A stretch of 16,501 nt of DNA from JALZDI01 sp965653225. Lineage in GTDB: Bacteria > Actinomycetota > Actinomycetes > Propionibacteriales > Nocardioidaceae. The translations under genes were made by a program, and so were the position numbers. The notes below the pieces were generated by a model. The model made no database searches, had not been told where the DNA came from, and was given only the letters and a program-made list of their open reading frames with translations. Positions 1-6,685 of the stretch are shown here, piece by piece. Position 1 is the first letter of the stretch; every line of letters begins with the position of its first letter. The DNA lies in NCBI GenBank assembly GCA_965653225.1, contig CBFGZI010000086.1, positions 1 to 16,501 on the forward strand. The letters are read 5' to 3'.

Positions 1-1285
1 TTGCGGTCGCGTCGAAGTCGCCGCCGAGCTTGAGGGTGGCGCTGGTGAACACGACGGTCTTCTCGGTCAGCAGCTTGTCGCGCAGCGGCAGCGCGACGTC
101 GATCGGCGCTATCCGCAGGTCGTTGCCGCCCCGGCTGCGGTCTCGCTCGGCAACCCAGATGACCTCGCGCTCAGAGGCCATCGCCATGCGTTCGGCGAGC
201 TTGCGTACCTCGTCGGTGAGCCCACGGGCCTGCTGCCGCGCGGCGTCGCCCTCGCTGTCGGTGGACTCCCTCGGGAAGGCCGACCAGCAGGTGCGGGCGG
301 TGTCGCGCACGAGCGCCAGCGCGTCGGCCAGCGCCGGGCCGAGCTGCTCGACGCGGCCCGGCGGCAGGTCGTCGATCGCCTCGCGCAGCGCGTCGCCGGC
401 GTCGGCGAGGTCGTCGGCCTGCTCGCCCTCGACGAAGTTGCGCGCGCGCCGGGCGGCACGCTCGACCATGGCCGGCGACAGCTCGCCGGTGGCCGCCTGG
501 GTGACCCGGGCCGACAGCTCGTGCGCCTCGTCGACCACGACCACGTCGTAGTCGGGGATCATCGGCACCCCGTCGATCGCGTCGATGGCCAGCAGAGAGT
601 GGTTGGTGACGACCAGCGAGGACGCCATCGCCCGGTCGCGCGCCCGCTCGGCGAAGCACTCGGCGCCGTACGGGCAGCGGCTCGCACCCAGGCACTCGCG
701 GTGGCTCACCGACACCTGCTGCCAGGCGCGGTCACCGTGCCGCGGGGCGTGGTCGCGGTCGCCCGGCTCGTGGTCGCGCGACTGCTCCTCGGCCCACTCG
801 CGCAGCTGCACGACCTCGGACCCGATCGTGCCCGTGGGCATCTCCACCAGCGCGCCCTGGTCGTCGGGCACACCCTCGCGCACGCGGTGCAGGCAGGCGT
901 AGTTGCCGCGACCCTTGAGCACGGAGTACGCCGGACGCTCGCCGAGCTCGCCCTCGATCGCGTCGAGCAGGGTGGGGATGTCGCGCTCGACCAGCTGGTG
1001 CTGCAGCGCCAGGGTCGCGGTGGCCACCACGACGCGCTCGTCGTGCAGCAGCGCCGGGACGAGGTAGCCGAGCGACTTGCCGGTGCCGGTGCCGGCCTGG
1101 ACCAGCAGGTGCTCGCGTTCGCCGAGCGCGCGGTCGACGGCCTTGACCATCTCGACCTGGCCGGGCCGGTACTGCCCGCCGAGCGCGGCGACCGCGGCCT
1201 GCAGCACCTCGACGGGACCCGGGCGCTCGTCACCGGCAGCGCGACCGTCGTCGGCGGCAGCCTGTGCCGGGGCCTGCTCTGTCAC
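1..1285 (-). CDS. DinG/XPD-type ATP-dependent DNA helicase, N-terminal part (cut by the left edge)
   Basis: Superfamily 2 helicase that couples ATP hydrolysis to 5'-3' unwinding in DNA repair or R-loop removal (family knowledge). The reading frame begins at a GTG and stays open to base 2, giving 428 residues. Visible: Walker A AGTGTGKS at 64-71, the DEAH box at 252-255, and cysteines 131, 198, 204 and 210, which fit the four ligands of the 4Fe-4S cluster of DinG/XPD helicases. TSATLKLGG near the cut end matches the later helicase motif preceding the second RecA-like domain, so about a third of the protein is probably missing to the left. A TAGCCT box lies 6 nt before the GTG and no Shine-Dalgarno is visible, so a leaderless start is likely. 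YoaA-like naming is equally possible; no symbol is given. Confidence 0.9.
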   Translation of the reverse strand, partial: MTEQAPAQAAADDGRAAGDERPGPVEVLQAAVAALGGQYRPGQVEMVKAVDRALGEREHLLVQAGTGTGKSLGYLVPALLHDERVVVATATLALQHQLVERDIPTLLDAIEGELGERPAYSVLKGRGNYACLHRVREGVPDDQGALVEMPTGTIGSEVVQLREWAEEQSRDHEPGDRDHAPRHGDRAWQQVSVSHRECLGASRCPYGAECFAERARDRAMASSLVVTNHSLLAIDAIDGVPMIPDYDVVVVDEAHELSARVTQAATGELSPAMVERAARRARNFVEGEQADDLADAGDALREAIDDLPPGRVEQLGPALADALALVRDTARTCWSAFPRESTDSEGDAARQQARGLTDEVRKLAERMAMASEREVIWVAERDRSRGGNDLRIAPIDVALPLRDKLLTEKTVVFTSATLKLGGDFDATA

Positions 1286-1291
1286 CCGGCA

Positions 1292-1297
1292 AGGCTA
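1292..1297 (-). promoter_or_regulatory. -10 box of the helicase gene, leaderless geometry
   Basis: On the minus strand TAGCCT is followed by 6 nt and then the GTG start at 1285. This is the spacing expected if transcription begins at the first base of the start codon. No convincing -35 hexamer is seen 17-18 nt upstream. Confidence 0.45.
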
Positions 1298-1382
1298 TCC
1301 GCCACCACCCCACCTCTCGTGACGCGCCAACTTCTGTGATGAGCCGTCAATGTGTCTGCACGGCCAGTGACGGATCGACGCG

Positions 1383-1396
1383 TCACGACGTCGTGA
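1383..1396. promoter_or_regulatory. Perfect 14-bp palindrome upstream of the helicase gene
   Basis: TCACGACGTCGTGA is its own reverse complement. It lies about 100 bp upstream of the helicase start, between that promoter and the terminator of the metalloprotease gene. It could be an operator for a dimeric regulator, but nothing identifies the regulator; it does not match an actinobacterial SOS box (CGAAC-N4-GTTCG). Confidence 0.3.
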
Positions 1397-1424
1397 GACG
1401 GGCGAGGCGGTGGACGCGCGCGAA

Positions 1425-1458
1425 GCCGGCGGGAGGGTGCGTGACCCTGCCCGCCGGC
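1425..1458 (-). terminator. Strong hairpin terminator downstream of the M6 metalloprotease gene
   Basis: The arms GCCGGCGGG+AGGGT (1425-1438) and ACCCT+G+CCCGCCGGC (1444-1458) pair as 5 bp plus 9 bp with one bulged G and a GCGTG loop. It begins about 35 nt after the stop codon at 1494. There is no U-tract, which is common for terminators of high-GC actinobacteria. The stem could act in both directions, but only the minus-strand gene reads into it. Confidence 0.6.
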
Positions 1459-1493
1459 CTCACGCGACGATGCTCGTCGGAGCGGTCAGAACC

Positions 1494-3893
1494 TCACCGC
1501 CGGGTCACCCGGATCGTCATCGAGGTGCGCCGGGTGTGGAGCACGTCGATGTTGACCCCGTTCTCCGGAACCTGCACGCCGGCTGTGGGCTGCTCCGGGT
1601 ACCAGTACGTCCGGCTGTCGTCGAAGCTCGGCTGCGCCGACGCGCCGCCGATCCTGTCGGCCGTCCCGTTGTCGTGCAGCGTGATGGCGTCCGACCTCTG
1701 CTGCGAGAACGGCGCGTCGTACCCCACCACGCGCGGTCGCCAGTAGCCGCCGCTGGGCTTGCTGACCGGCTTCGGGTTCGCGTCGACCGGCAGGATCAGA
1801 CCCGAGCCCGGGTGCTGGCTGGTGTTGTTGTCCGCCCGCGAGGTGTCCCAGTAGCTGAGCAGCAGCCCGTCCTGGTACGGGAACCGCTCGACCCAGTCCG
1901 GCTTCGTGCTGTTCCAGCCGAAGTTGTACGGACCGGTCTGCAGGTAGCGGTCGTAGGACGTGTAGCCCCGGTACGACGCGATGTAGTAGTTGTCGAAGTC
2001 GTTGCTGGTCGAGCTGCCGGCGTCGGTGAACCCGTCCAGGGTCCAGCCGTCGGGAGTCGACTCGGCGCCGGACGCGAACAGCGTGTCGGTGCCGTTGGTC
2101 AGCGTGATGTCGTCGGCGAAGAAGCCCTTGCCGCCGGCGGCACCGTCGGTGAGGTAGTGCAGCCGCAGGTCGATCGTCTTGCCTGCGTACGCCGAGAGGT
2201 CGAACGTGGCCGGCTGCCAGCCGTTGCTGGTGCCGTCGATGCCGTTGCCCTCGGCCGCCTTGGTGATCGAGCCCGGGATCGAGGTCCAGCCGCTGCCGTC
2301 GTTGACCTCGACGTAGGCGTAGTCGCACGGGTCGGGACCGCAGTCCTCGATGTCCCAGTTGGCCTGCATGCTCAGCGTGGACGTGCCGGCCGGGAGCGTC
2401 ACCTGACGGGACATGCTGGTGTCCAGGTCGTCGCCCATGCCGCTCCACCACGACTTGGTTCCGGTGGCCGGCGGCACGAGGTCGGTCTGCACGTGCTTCT
2501 TGGGCAGGTCCACCACGACGGCCTGCGGCTTGGCGGTGTTGTACTCGTGCGGGCCGAGATCGACCGTGCTCTGCTCACCGGACTGAACAACGTCGTAGTT
2601 CAGCCAGCCCAGCATGAGCTTGTCCCACGCACCGAAGTCGGCGGCCCGGGTGCCCAGCCCCTGCGAGTGGCGGTCGTCGACGCGGCTCTGCGCCATGATC
2701 GACCAGTAGTTGACGCTGTTCTCGCCGCCGCCGCTGGTGTCGTAGAGGTCCGGCAGGCCGAGGTCGTGGCCGTACTCGTGGGCGAACACGCTCATCCCGC
2801 CGTTCTCCGGCTGGATGGTGTAGTCGCCGACCCACATGCCGGTGTCACCGATCTCGGTGCCGCCGAACTGTGCATCGGCCGGGCCGCCCTGACCGATCTT
2901 GGTGGTCTGCGCGTACCAGCGGTGCGACCAGATCGCGTCCTCGCCCTGGTTCGGGTCACCGTCGGCCTCGTCGCCTCCGGCGTGCACGATCTGGAAGTGG
3001 TCGATGTAGCCGTCGGGCTCGTTGAAGTTGCCGTCGTTGTCGTGGTCGTAGCGGTCCCACTGGTCGAACGAGGCCAGGTCGGTCTTGATCTGCTCCTCCG
3101 TGCGGCCGGCGGCCTTCTGGTCGGCGACCCACTGGTTGACCGCGTCCTGGATCAGGTTCCAGGTGTTGCTGCACACGTTGCCGTTGCACGGGTAGCCACC
3201 GCTGCGCCCGTAGCGCGCCTCGTTGTACGGCACCGTGACCCAGTCGGTCACCTCGCCGGAGACGCTGTAGCGACCCGAGGACTGGCGCTCGTAGTAGCTC
3301 TTGACCGAGTTCGGGCCGTCGCCGAAGTACAGGTCCTGGTAGTGCGCCCTGTCGTAGTTCGGCTGCCAGACCGTGCTGTTGTCGACGCTGCGGTCGGGCT
3401 GGGGGATGGAGTTGCGCACCGGCCCGTCGAAGACCTTGGGGCCCGGAATGTCGGGGTTGGTGTCCTGGTCCGGGTAGTCGGGGTGCCGCTGGTTGCCGAA
3501 CTGCACCAGCACGACGAAGATCCGGTCGGTCTTCTCCCGGGAGAGCTCGACGTACTGGTCCTCACTGGTGGCAGCGGCCTTCTCCCGGCCGGTCCTCGTC
3601 GACGCGGGCGCGGTGCGCGCCTCACCGACCTTCATCACGGTGCTGGCACCGCGCTGCTGGACGTGGCCCTTCCCGTCGAGCAGGGCCGTGACCGCCTCCT
3701 GGCGCAGGGCCTCGCGCTTGTCCTCGAGCGGGTTGGGCAGGTCGTCGGAGATGTCGTTCGACCCTCCCCCGACGGTCACCGGCGGTGCGGCGTTGGGCAC
3801 GGCTGTCGCGACCGGGAGCCCGGCGCCGATGGACGCCCCCGCCCCTCCTGCCGCAAGAACCAGGCTGATGAGCCCGGCAGTGGTCTTGCGCAC
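1494..3893 (-). CDS. Secreted M6-family metalloprotease (immune inhibitor A-like)
   Basis: Extracellular zinc peptidase of 799 residues. Residues 1 to about 32 form a signal peptide (MRKTT, hydrophobic core, ATA then VPNA as a likely cleavage point), followed by a propeptide-like region to about 120. The catalytic domain carries HEYGHDLGLPDLYD, with zinc ligands H372 and H376, catalytic E373 and the downstream D382. It also has a D-x-D-x-DG calcium-type loop at 283-288 (DHDNDGNFNEPDGYIDHF) and a SIM Met-turn ending at M400. The C-terminal half has the CGPDPCDYAYVEV and FFADDITL segments of the MAM-like domain of immune inhibitor A peptidases. The GTG start is fixed by GGAGGAAC directly upstream. 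The gene stands alone with its own leader and terminator. Family members degrade host or environmental proteins; the substrate here is unknown. Confidence 0.93.
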   Translation of the reverse strand: MRKTTAGLISLVLAAGGAGASIGAGLPVATAVPNAAPPVTVGGGSNDISDDLPNPLEDKREALRQEAVTALLDGKGHVQQRGASTVMKVGEARTAPASTRTGREKAAATSEDQYVELSREKTDRIFVVLVQFGNQRHPDYPDQDTNPDIPGPKVFDGPVRNSIPQPDRSVDNSTVWQPNYDRAHYQDLYFGDGPNSVKSYYERQSSGRYSVSGEVTDWVTVPYNEARYGRSGGYPCNGNVCSNTWNLIQDAVNQWVADQKAAGRTEEQIKTDLASFDQWDRYDHDNDGNFNEPDGYIDHFQIVHAGGDEADGDPNQGEDAIWSHRWYAQTTKIGQGGPADAQFGGTEIGDTGMWVGDYTIQPENGGMSVFAHEYGHDLGLPDLYDTSGGGENSVNYWSIMAQSRVDDRHSQGLGTRAADFGAWDKLMLGWLNYDVVQSGEQSTVDLGPHEYNTAKPQAVVVDLPKKHVQTDLVPPATGTKSWWSGMGDDLDTSMSRQVTLPAGTSTLSMQANWDIEDCGPDPCDYAYVEVNDGSGWTSIPGSITKAAEGNGIDGTSNGWQPATFDLSAYAGKTIDLRLHYLTDGAAGGKGFFADDITLTNGTDTLFASGAESTPDGWTLDGFTDAGSSTSNDFDNYYIASYRGYTSYDRYLQTGPYNFGWNSTKPDWVERFPYQDGLLLSYWDTSRADNNTSQHPGSGLILPVDANPKPVSKPSGGYWRPRVVGYDAPFSQQRSDAITLHDNGTADRIGGASAQPSFDDSRTYWYPEQPTAGVQVPENGVNIDVLHTRRTSMTIRVTRR

Positions 3894-3966
3894 GCGTTCC
3901 TCCTATGCGGTTGTCTGCGCGCTCCCCCCACGGAGGTCAGCGCAAGTGCCCGGGGTTTCCGGGCAC
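3894..3966 (-). promoter_or_regulatory. Structured leader and strong ribosome binding site of the metalloprotease gene
   Basis: On the minus strand the leader ends in GGAGGAACGC before the GTG at 3893, a near-perfect Shine-Dalgarno and rare in this window. About 53 nt upstream is a perfect 8-bp hairpin (GTGCCCGG/CCGGGCAC, 3946-3953 with 3959-3966, 5-nt loop). Between them lies a second imperfect fold in which CCTCC can pair either with a run of G or with the GGAGG of the binding site. This suggests possible translational control; it does not match a riboswitch class I know. Confidence 0.35.
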
Positions 3967-4046
3967 AAACGCCGCTTACTGTGACATCAGACATGTGACG
4001 GAGGCAAGAGGTCGAAGGACCCAACCACGGACTTTTTTGACTTTCT

Positions 4047-4064
4047 GTGACCGTTCAGTGACCG
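4047..4064. promoter_or_regulatory. Tandem GTGACCG direct repeats spaced 11 bp
   Basis: GTGACCG occurs at 4047-4053 and again at 4058-4064, one helical turn apart. On the minus strand they read CGGTCAC twice, followed 10 bp on by GTCAA. They sit about 155-170 bp upstream of the metalloprotease start, a plausible place for an OmpR/PhoB-type regulator dimer. Resemblance to actinobacterial PHO boxes (11-bp direct-repeat units beginning G-G/T-TCA) is partial. Confidence 0.35.
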
Positions 4065-4104
4065 AATGTCAGAGTTGGGTCACCGCAGGAGACTGTCGCG
4101 TCGC

Positions 4105-4137
4105 GCACCAGTGGTGCCGGAAAAAGTGACGCCTCAC
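4105..4137 (-). terminator. Possible weak terminator after hflX
   Basis: Just downstream of the hflX stop (4158) the minus strand has a GTGA-GGCG-TCAC mini-hairpin followed by TTTTT, then a GCACC-ACT-GGTGC hairpin. Each stem is only 4-5 bp, so termination here is plausible but weakly supported. Confidence 0.3.
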
Positions 4138-4157
4138 AACCACCTGGGGCGGAAATC

Positions 4158-5672
4158 TCACGCCCTGACGTACGCCGCGAGGTCGCCGGCCAGGTCCTCG
4201 TGCACGCGGGCGCGCACCCGGGTGCCGTCGGCGGTGTGCTCGGTCTGGAGCACCTCGCCGTACTCGTGGATGCGGTTGACCAGGTCGCCGCGCTGGTACG
4301 GCACCACCGCCTCCACCTCGACCCCCGGCCGCGGCAGGTCGGCCTCGATCGCGGCCAGCACGTCCTCGATGCCCTTGCCGGTGCGCGCGGACACCACCAC
4401 GGCGTGCGGCTCGCGCGCCTGGAGACGCTTGACCACCAACGGGTCGGCCACGTCGGCCTTGTTGACCACGATCAGCTCGGGCACGTGGTCGGCGCCGATC
4501 TCGGCGAACACCTCGCGTACGGCCGCGATCTGCCCCTCGGGGTCGGGGTGGGCGCCGTCGACGACGTGCAGCACGAGGTCGGACTCGACGACCTCCTCCA
4601 GCGTGGAGCGGAACGCCTCGACCAGCTGGTGCGGCAGGTGGCGTACGAACCCGACGGTGTCGGACAGGGTGTAGATGCGCCCGTCGGAGGTGGTGTGGCG
4701 GCGGATCTTGGGGTCGAGGGTCGCGAACAGCGCGTCCTCGACCAGCACACCGGCGCCGGTCAGCCGGTTGAGCAGCGACGACTTGCCGGCGTTGGTGTAG
4801 CCGGCGATCGCCACCGCGGGGATCTCGTGCCGCCGGCGGGCCGCCTTCTTGGTGGTGCGGGCGGTCTCCATGTGCGCCAGCTCGCGGCGCAGCTTGGCCA
4901 TCCGGCTGGTGATGCGCCGGCGGTCGGTCTCCAGCTTGGTCTCACCGGGGCCGCGGCCGCCGATGCCGCCGCCCTGCGCACCGACACGGCCACCGGCCTG
5001 CCGGGACAGGTTGCCGCCCCAGCCACGCAGCCGCTGCATCATGTACTGCAGCTGGGCCAGCTCGACCTGGGCCTTGCCCTCCTTGGAGCGGGCGTGCTGG
5101 GCGAAGATGTCGAGGATCAGCGCGGTGCGGTCGACCACCTTGACCTTGACGCGGTCCTCGAGGTTGCGCAGCTGTGAGGGGGCCAGCTCGCCGTCGCAGA
5201 TGACGGTGTCGGCGCCGGTCTCCTCGACGACCATGCGGACCTCGTCGACCTTGCCGCGGCCCACGTAGGTGGCCGGGTCAGGACGCTGGCGGCGCTGGCT
5301 GAGGGCCTCCAGAACCTGTGAACCGGCGGTCTCGGCGAGCAGCTTGAGCTCGGCCAGGGAGTTGTCGGCGTCCTCGACCGTGCCCTCGGTCCAGACTCCG
5401 ACGAGCACGACGCGCTCGAGGCGCAACCGGCGGTACTCGACCTCGGTGATGTCCTCGAGCTCGGTCGACAGGCCGGCCACGCGCCGCAGGGCGTGCCGCT
5501 CGGCCAGGTCGAAATGTCCGGACTCGGGGTCGGGGAGGTCGCCGCTGGGGTCGCGGGACTCGTCCAGGTCCTCACCGGGAACCTCGCTGAGGTGGCCGTC
5601 GGGGTCCTCGTACGGCTCCCGCGGCTCGCCGTGCGGGTGGGCGAACCGGTCGCGGTCGTGGAATGCAGTCAT
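4158..5672 (-). CDS. hflX: GTPase HflX
   Basis: Ribosome-associated GTPase that splits stalled or hibernating 70S particles (family knowledge). Length is 504 residues from the ATG at 5672, usual for actinobacterial HflX. The first 60 residues are an acidic, low-complexity extension. The HflX domain follows, with the glycine-rich linker GGIGGRGPGETKLETDRR near 235-252. The G domain shows G1 GYTNAGKS at 291-298, G3 DTVG at 338-341, G4 NKAD at 404-407 and G5 SAR at 428-430. AGGG lies about 6 nt before the ATG. An in-frame GTG at 5750 would add 26 residues of unconvincing sequence. It follows dapF after a 128-bp gap and may have its own promoter there. Confidence 0.95.
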   Translation of the reverse strand: MTAFHDRDRFAHPHGEPREPYEDPDGHLSEVPGEDLDESRDPSGDLPDPESGHFDLAERHALRRVAGLSTELEDITEVEYRRLRLERVVLVGVWTEGTVEDADNSLAELKLLAETAGSQVLEALSQRRQRPDPATYVGRGKVDEVRMVVEETGADTVICDGELAPSQLRNLEDRVKVKVVDRTALILDIFAQHARSKEGKAQVELAQLQYMMQRLRGWGGNLSRQAGGRVGAQGGGIGGRGPGETKLETDRRRITSRMAKLRRELAHMETARTTKKAARRRHEIPAVAIAGYTNAGKSSLLNRLTGAGVLVEDALFATLDPKIRRHTTSDGRIYTLSDTVGFVRHLPHQLVEAFRSTLEEVVESDLVLHVVDGAHPDPEGQIAAVREVFAEIGADHVPELIVVNKADVADPLVVKRLQAREPHAVVVSARTGKGIEDVLAAIEADLPRPGVEVEAVVPYQRGDLVNRIHEYGEVLQTEHTADGTRVRARVHEDLAGDLAAYVRA

Positions 5673-5800
5673 CTGGTCCCTAGAACATCTCCGATGCCGA
5701 GAGTCTTCCCGGATCGGTCGATGTTCGCACCTGCCACCGACGGGCCGCACCCGGATTTCGGACGGTTCGCAGGGCTGGTCTCGGGGTCATCTCGTGCCCG

Positions 5801-6661
5801 TCACAGGCCCAGCCACGCCGGCTCTGCCCGTCCGCGTACGCCGAGCACCGCGGGACCGCCGAGCTCGACGTGGCCGTCGTCGAGCCAGTGCACGTACAGC
5901 GACCCGCCGGGCACATCGACCCGCCACACCTGAGGACGCCCGCCGTCCTCGACCGCGGCCGCGGCGAGTGCCGCGGCGCACGCGCCGGTGCCGCAGGAGC
6001 GGGTCTCACCCGACCCGCGCTCGTAGACGCGCATCGCCAGGTGCCGGGCCGCGACCTCGCGGACGAACTCGACGTTGACGCCGTGCGGGAAGTCCCCCGG
6101 GTCGTACCCGGGCGACTCCAGCAGCGGGCCGGCCTCGGCGACGTCGTCGACCATGACGACCGCGTGCGGGTTGCCCATGCTGACCCGGGATGCCTTCCAG
6201 GACCGGTCGCCGACGGAGATCTCGACGTCGCCCTGCAGGTCCCCGACGCCCATGTCGACGGTGATCAGCCCGTCGGTGCCGAAGCGTGCGGTCTTGACGC
6301 CGGCGCGGGTGCCGATCGGCAGCGGGTCGACGCAGTCGACCAGGCCGTCCTCGACCAGGTGGCGGGCGAACACGCGGATCCCGTTGCCGCACATCTCGCT
6401 GACCGATCCGTCGGAGTTGCGGTAGTCCATGAACCACTCGGCCCGGCCCGCGACCTGCGCCGCCAGCGGCTCGTGCTCGGCGTACGCCTCGGTGCGGATG
6501 ACCCGGAGCACACCGTCGGCGCCGATGCCGCGGCGGCGGTGGCACAGCGCGCGGACGACTCGCGGCGCCAGGTCGCCGTGGACGGTGCCGTCGGGGTCGG
6601 GAAGCAGCACGAAGTCGTTCTCGGTGCCGTGTCCCTTGAGCCAGTCGAAAGCGGGGCGCAC
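5801..6661 (-). CDS. dapF: Diaminopimelate epimerase
   Basis: Cytosolic, cofactor-free racemase that converts LL- to meso-diaminopimelate for lysine and peptidoglycan. The 286-residue length is normal. The two catalytic cysteines are present: C91 in SEMCGNGIR and C223 in GETRSCGTGACA. The N-terminal GHGTENDFV and SMGNPHAV (161-168) are family hallmarks. The start is a GTG at 6661; no other start codon precedes GHGTENDF in frame. The 24-bp gap after ggt contains TAGGCT 7 nt before the GTG, and AAGGA lies too close to the start for a normal ribosome binding site, so a leaderless transcript in addition to operon readthrough is plausible. Confidence 0.97.
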   Translation of the reverse strand: MRPAFDWLKGHGTENDFVLLPDPDGTVHGDLAPRVVRALCHRRRGIGADGVLRVIRTEAYAEHEPLAAQVAGRAEWFMDYRNSDGSVSEMCGNGIRVFARHLVEDGLVDCVDPLPIGTRAGVKTARFGTDGLITVDMGVGDLQGDVEISVGDRSWKASRVSMGNPHAVVMVDDVAEAGPLLESPGYDPGDFPHGVNVEFVREVAARHLAMRVYERGSGETRSCGTGACAAALAAAAVEDGGRPQVWRVDVPGGSLYVHWLDDGHVELGGPAVLGVRGRAEPAWLGL

Positions 6662-6668
6662 GTCCTTC

Positions 6669-6674
6669 AGCCTA
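6669..6674 (-). promoter_or_regulatory. -10 box of dapF, leaderless geometry
   Basis: TAGGCT on the minus strand lies in the 24-bp ggt-dapF gap and is followed by 7 nt and the GTG start of dapF. It would allow dapF to be transcribed separately from ggt. Confidence 0.4.
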
Positions 6675-6685
6675 TTCCGTGCGCG

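Noticed and set aside
1286..1345. SOS (LexA) box upstream of the helicase
   Set aside because: No CGAAC-N4-GTTCG type sequence is present. The similar-looking GAACACGTTC near 12197 has the wrong spacing and lies downstream of miaB.
3894..3990. c-di-AMP (ydaO) riboswitch upstream of the secreted protease
   Set aside because: Such riboswitches occur before cell-wall hydrolase genes in actinobacteria, but the conserved core segments are not recognisable here.
1410..3998. Very long plus-strand open frame opposite the metalloprotease
   Set aside because: It is antisense to a gene with clear catalytic motifs, is Val/Arg/Ala-rich low-complexity sequence and matches the codon-shadow pattern of high-GC DNA.
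5673..5750. Upstream GTG start for hflX adding 26 residues
   Set aside because: The added sequence is Arg/Cys-rich without family resemblance and the GTG has no ribosome binding site or promoter at the right distance.
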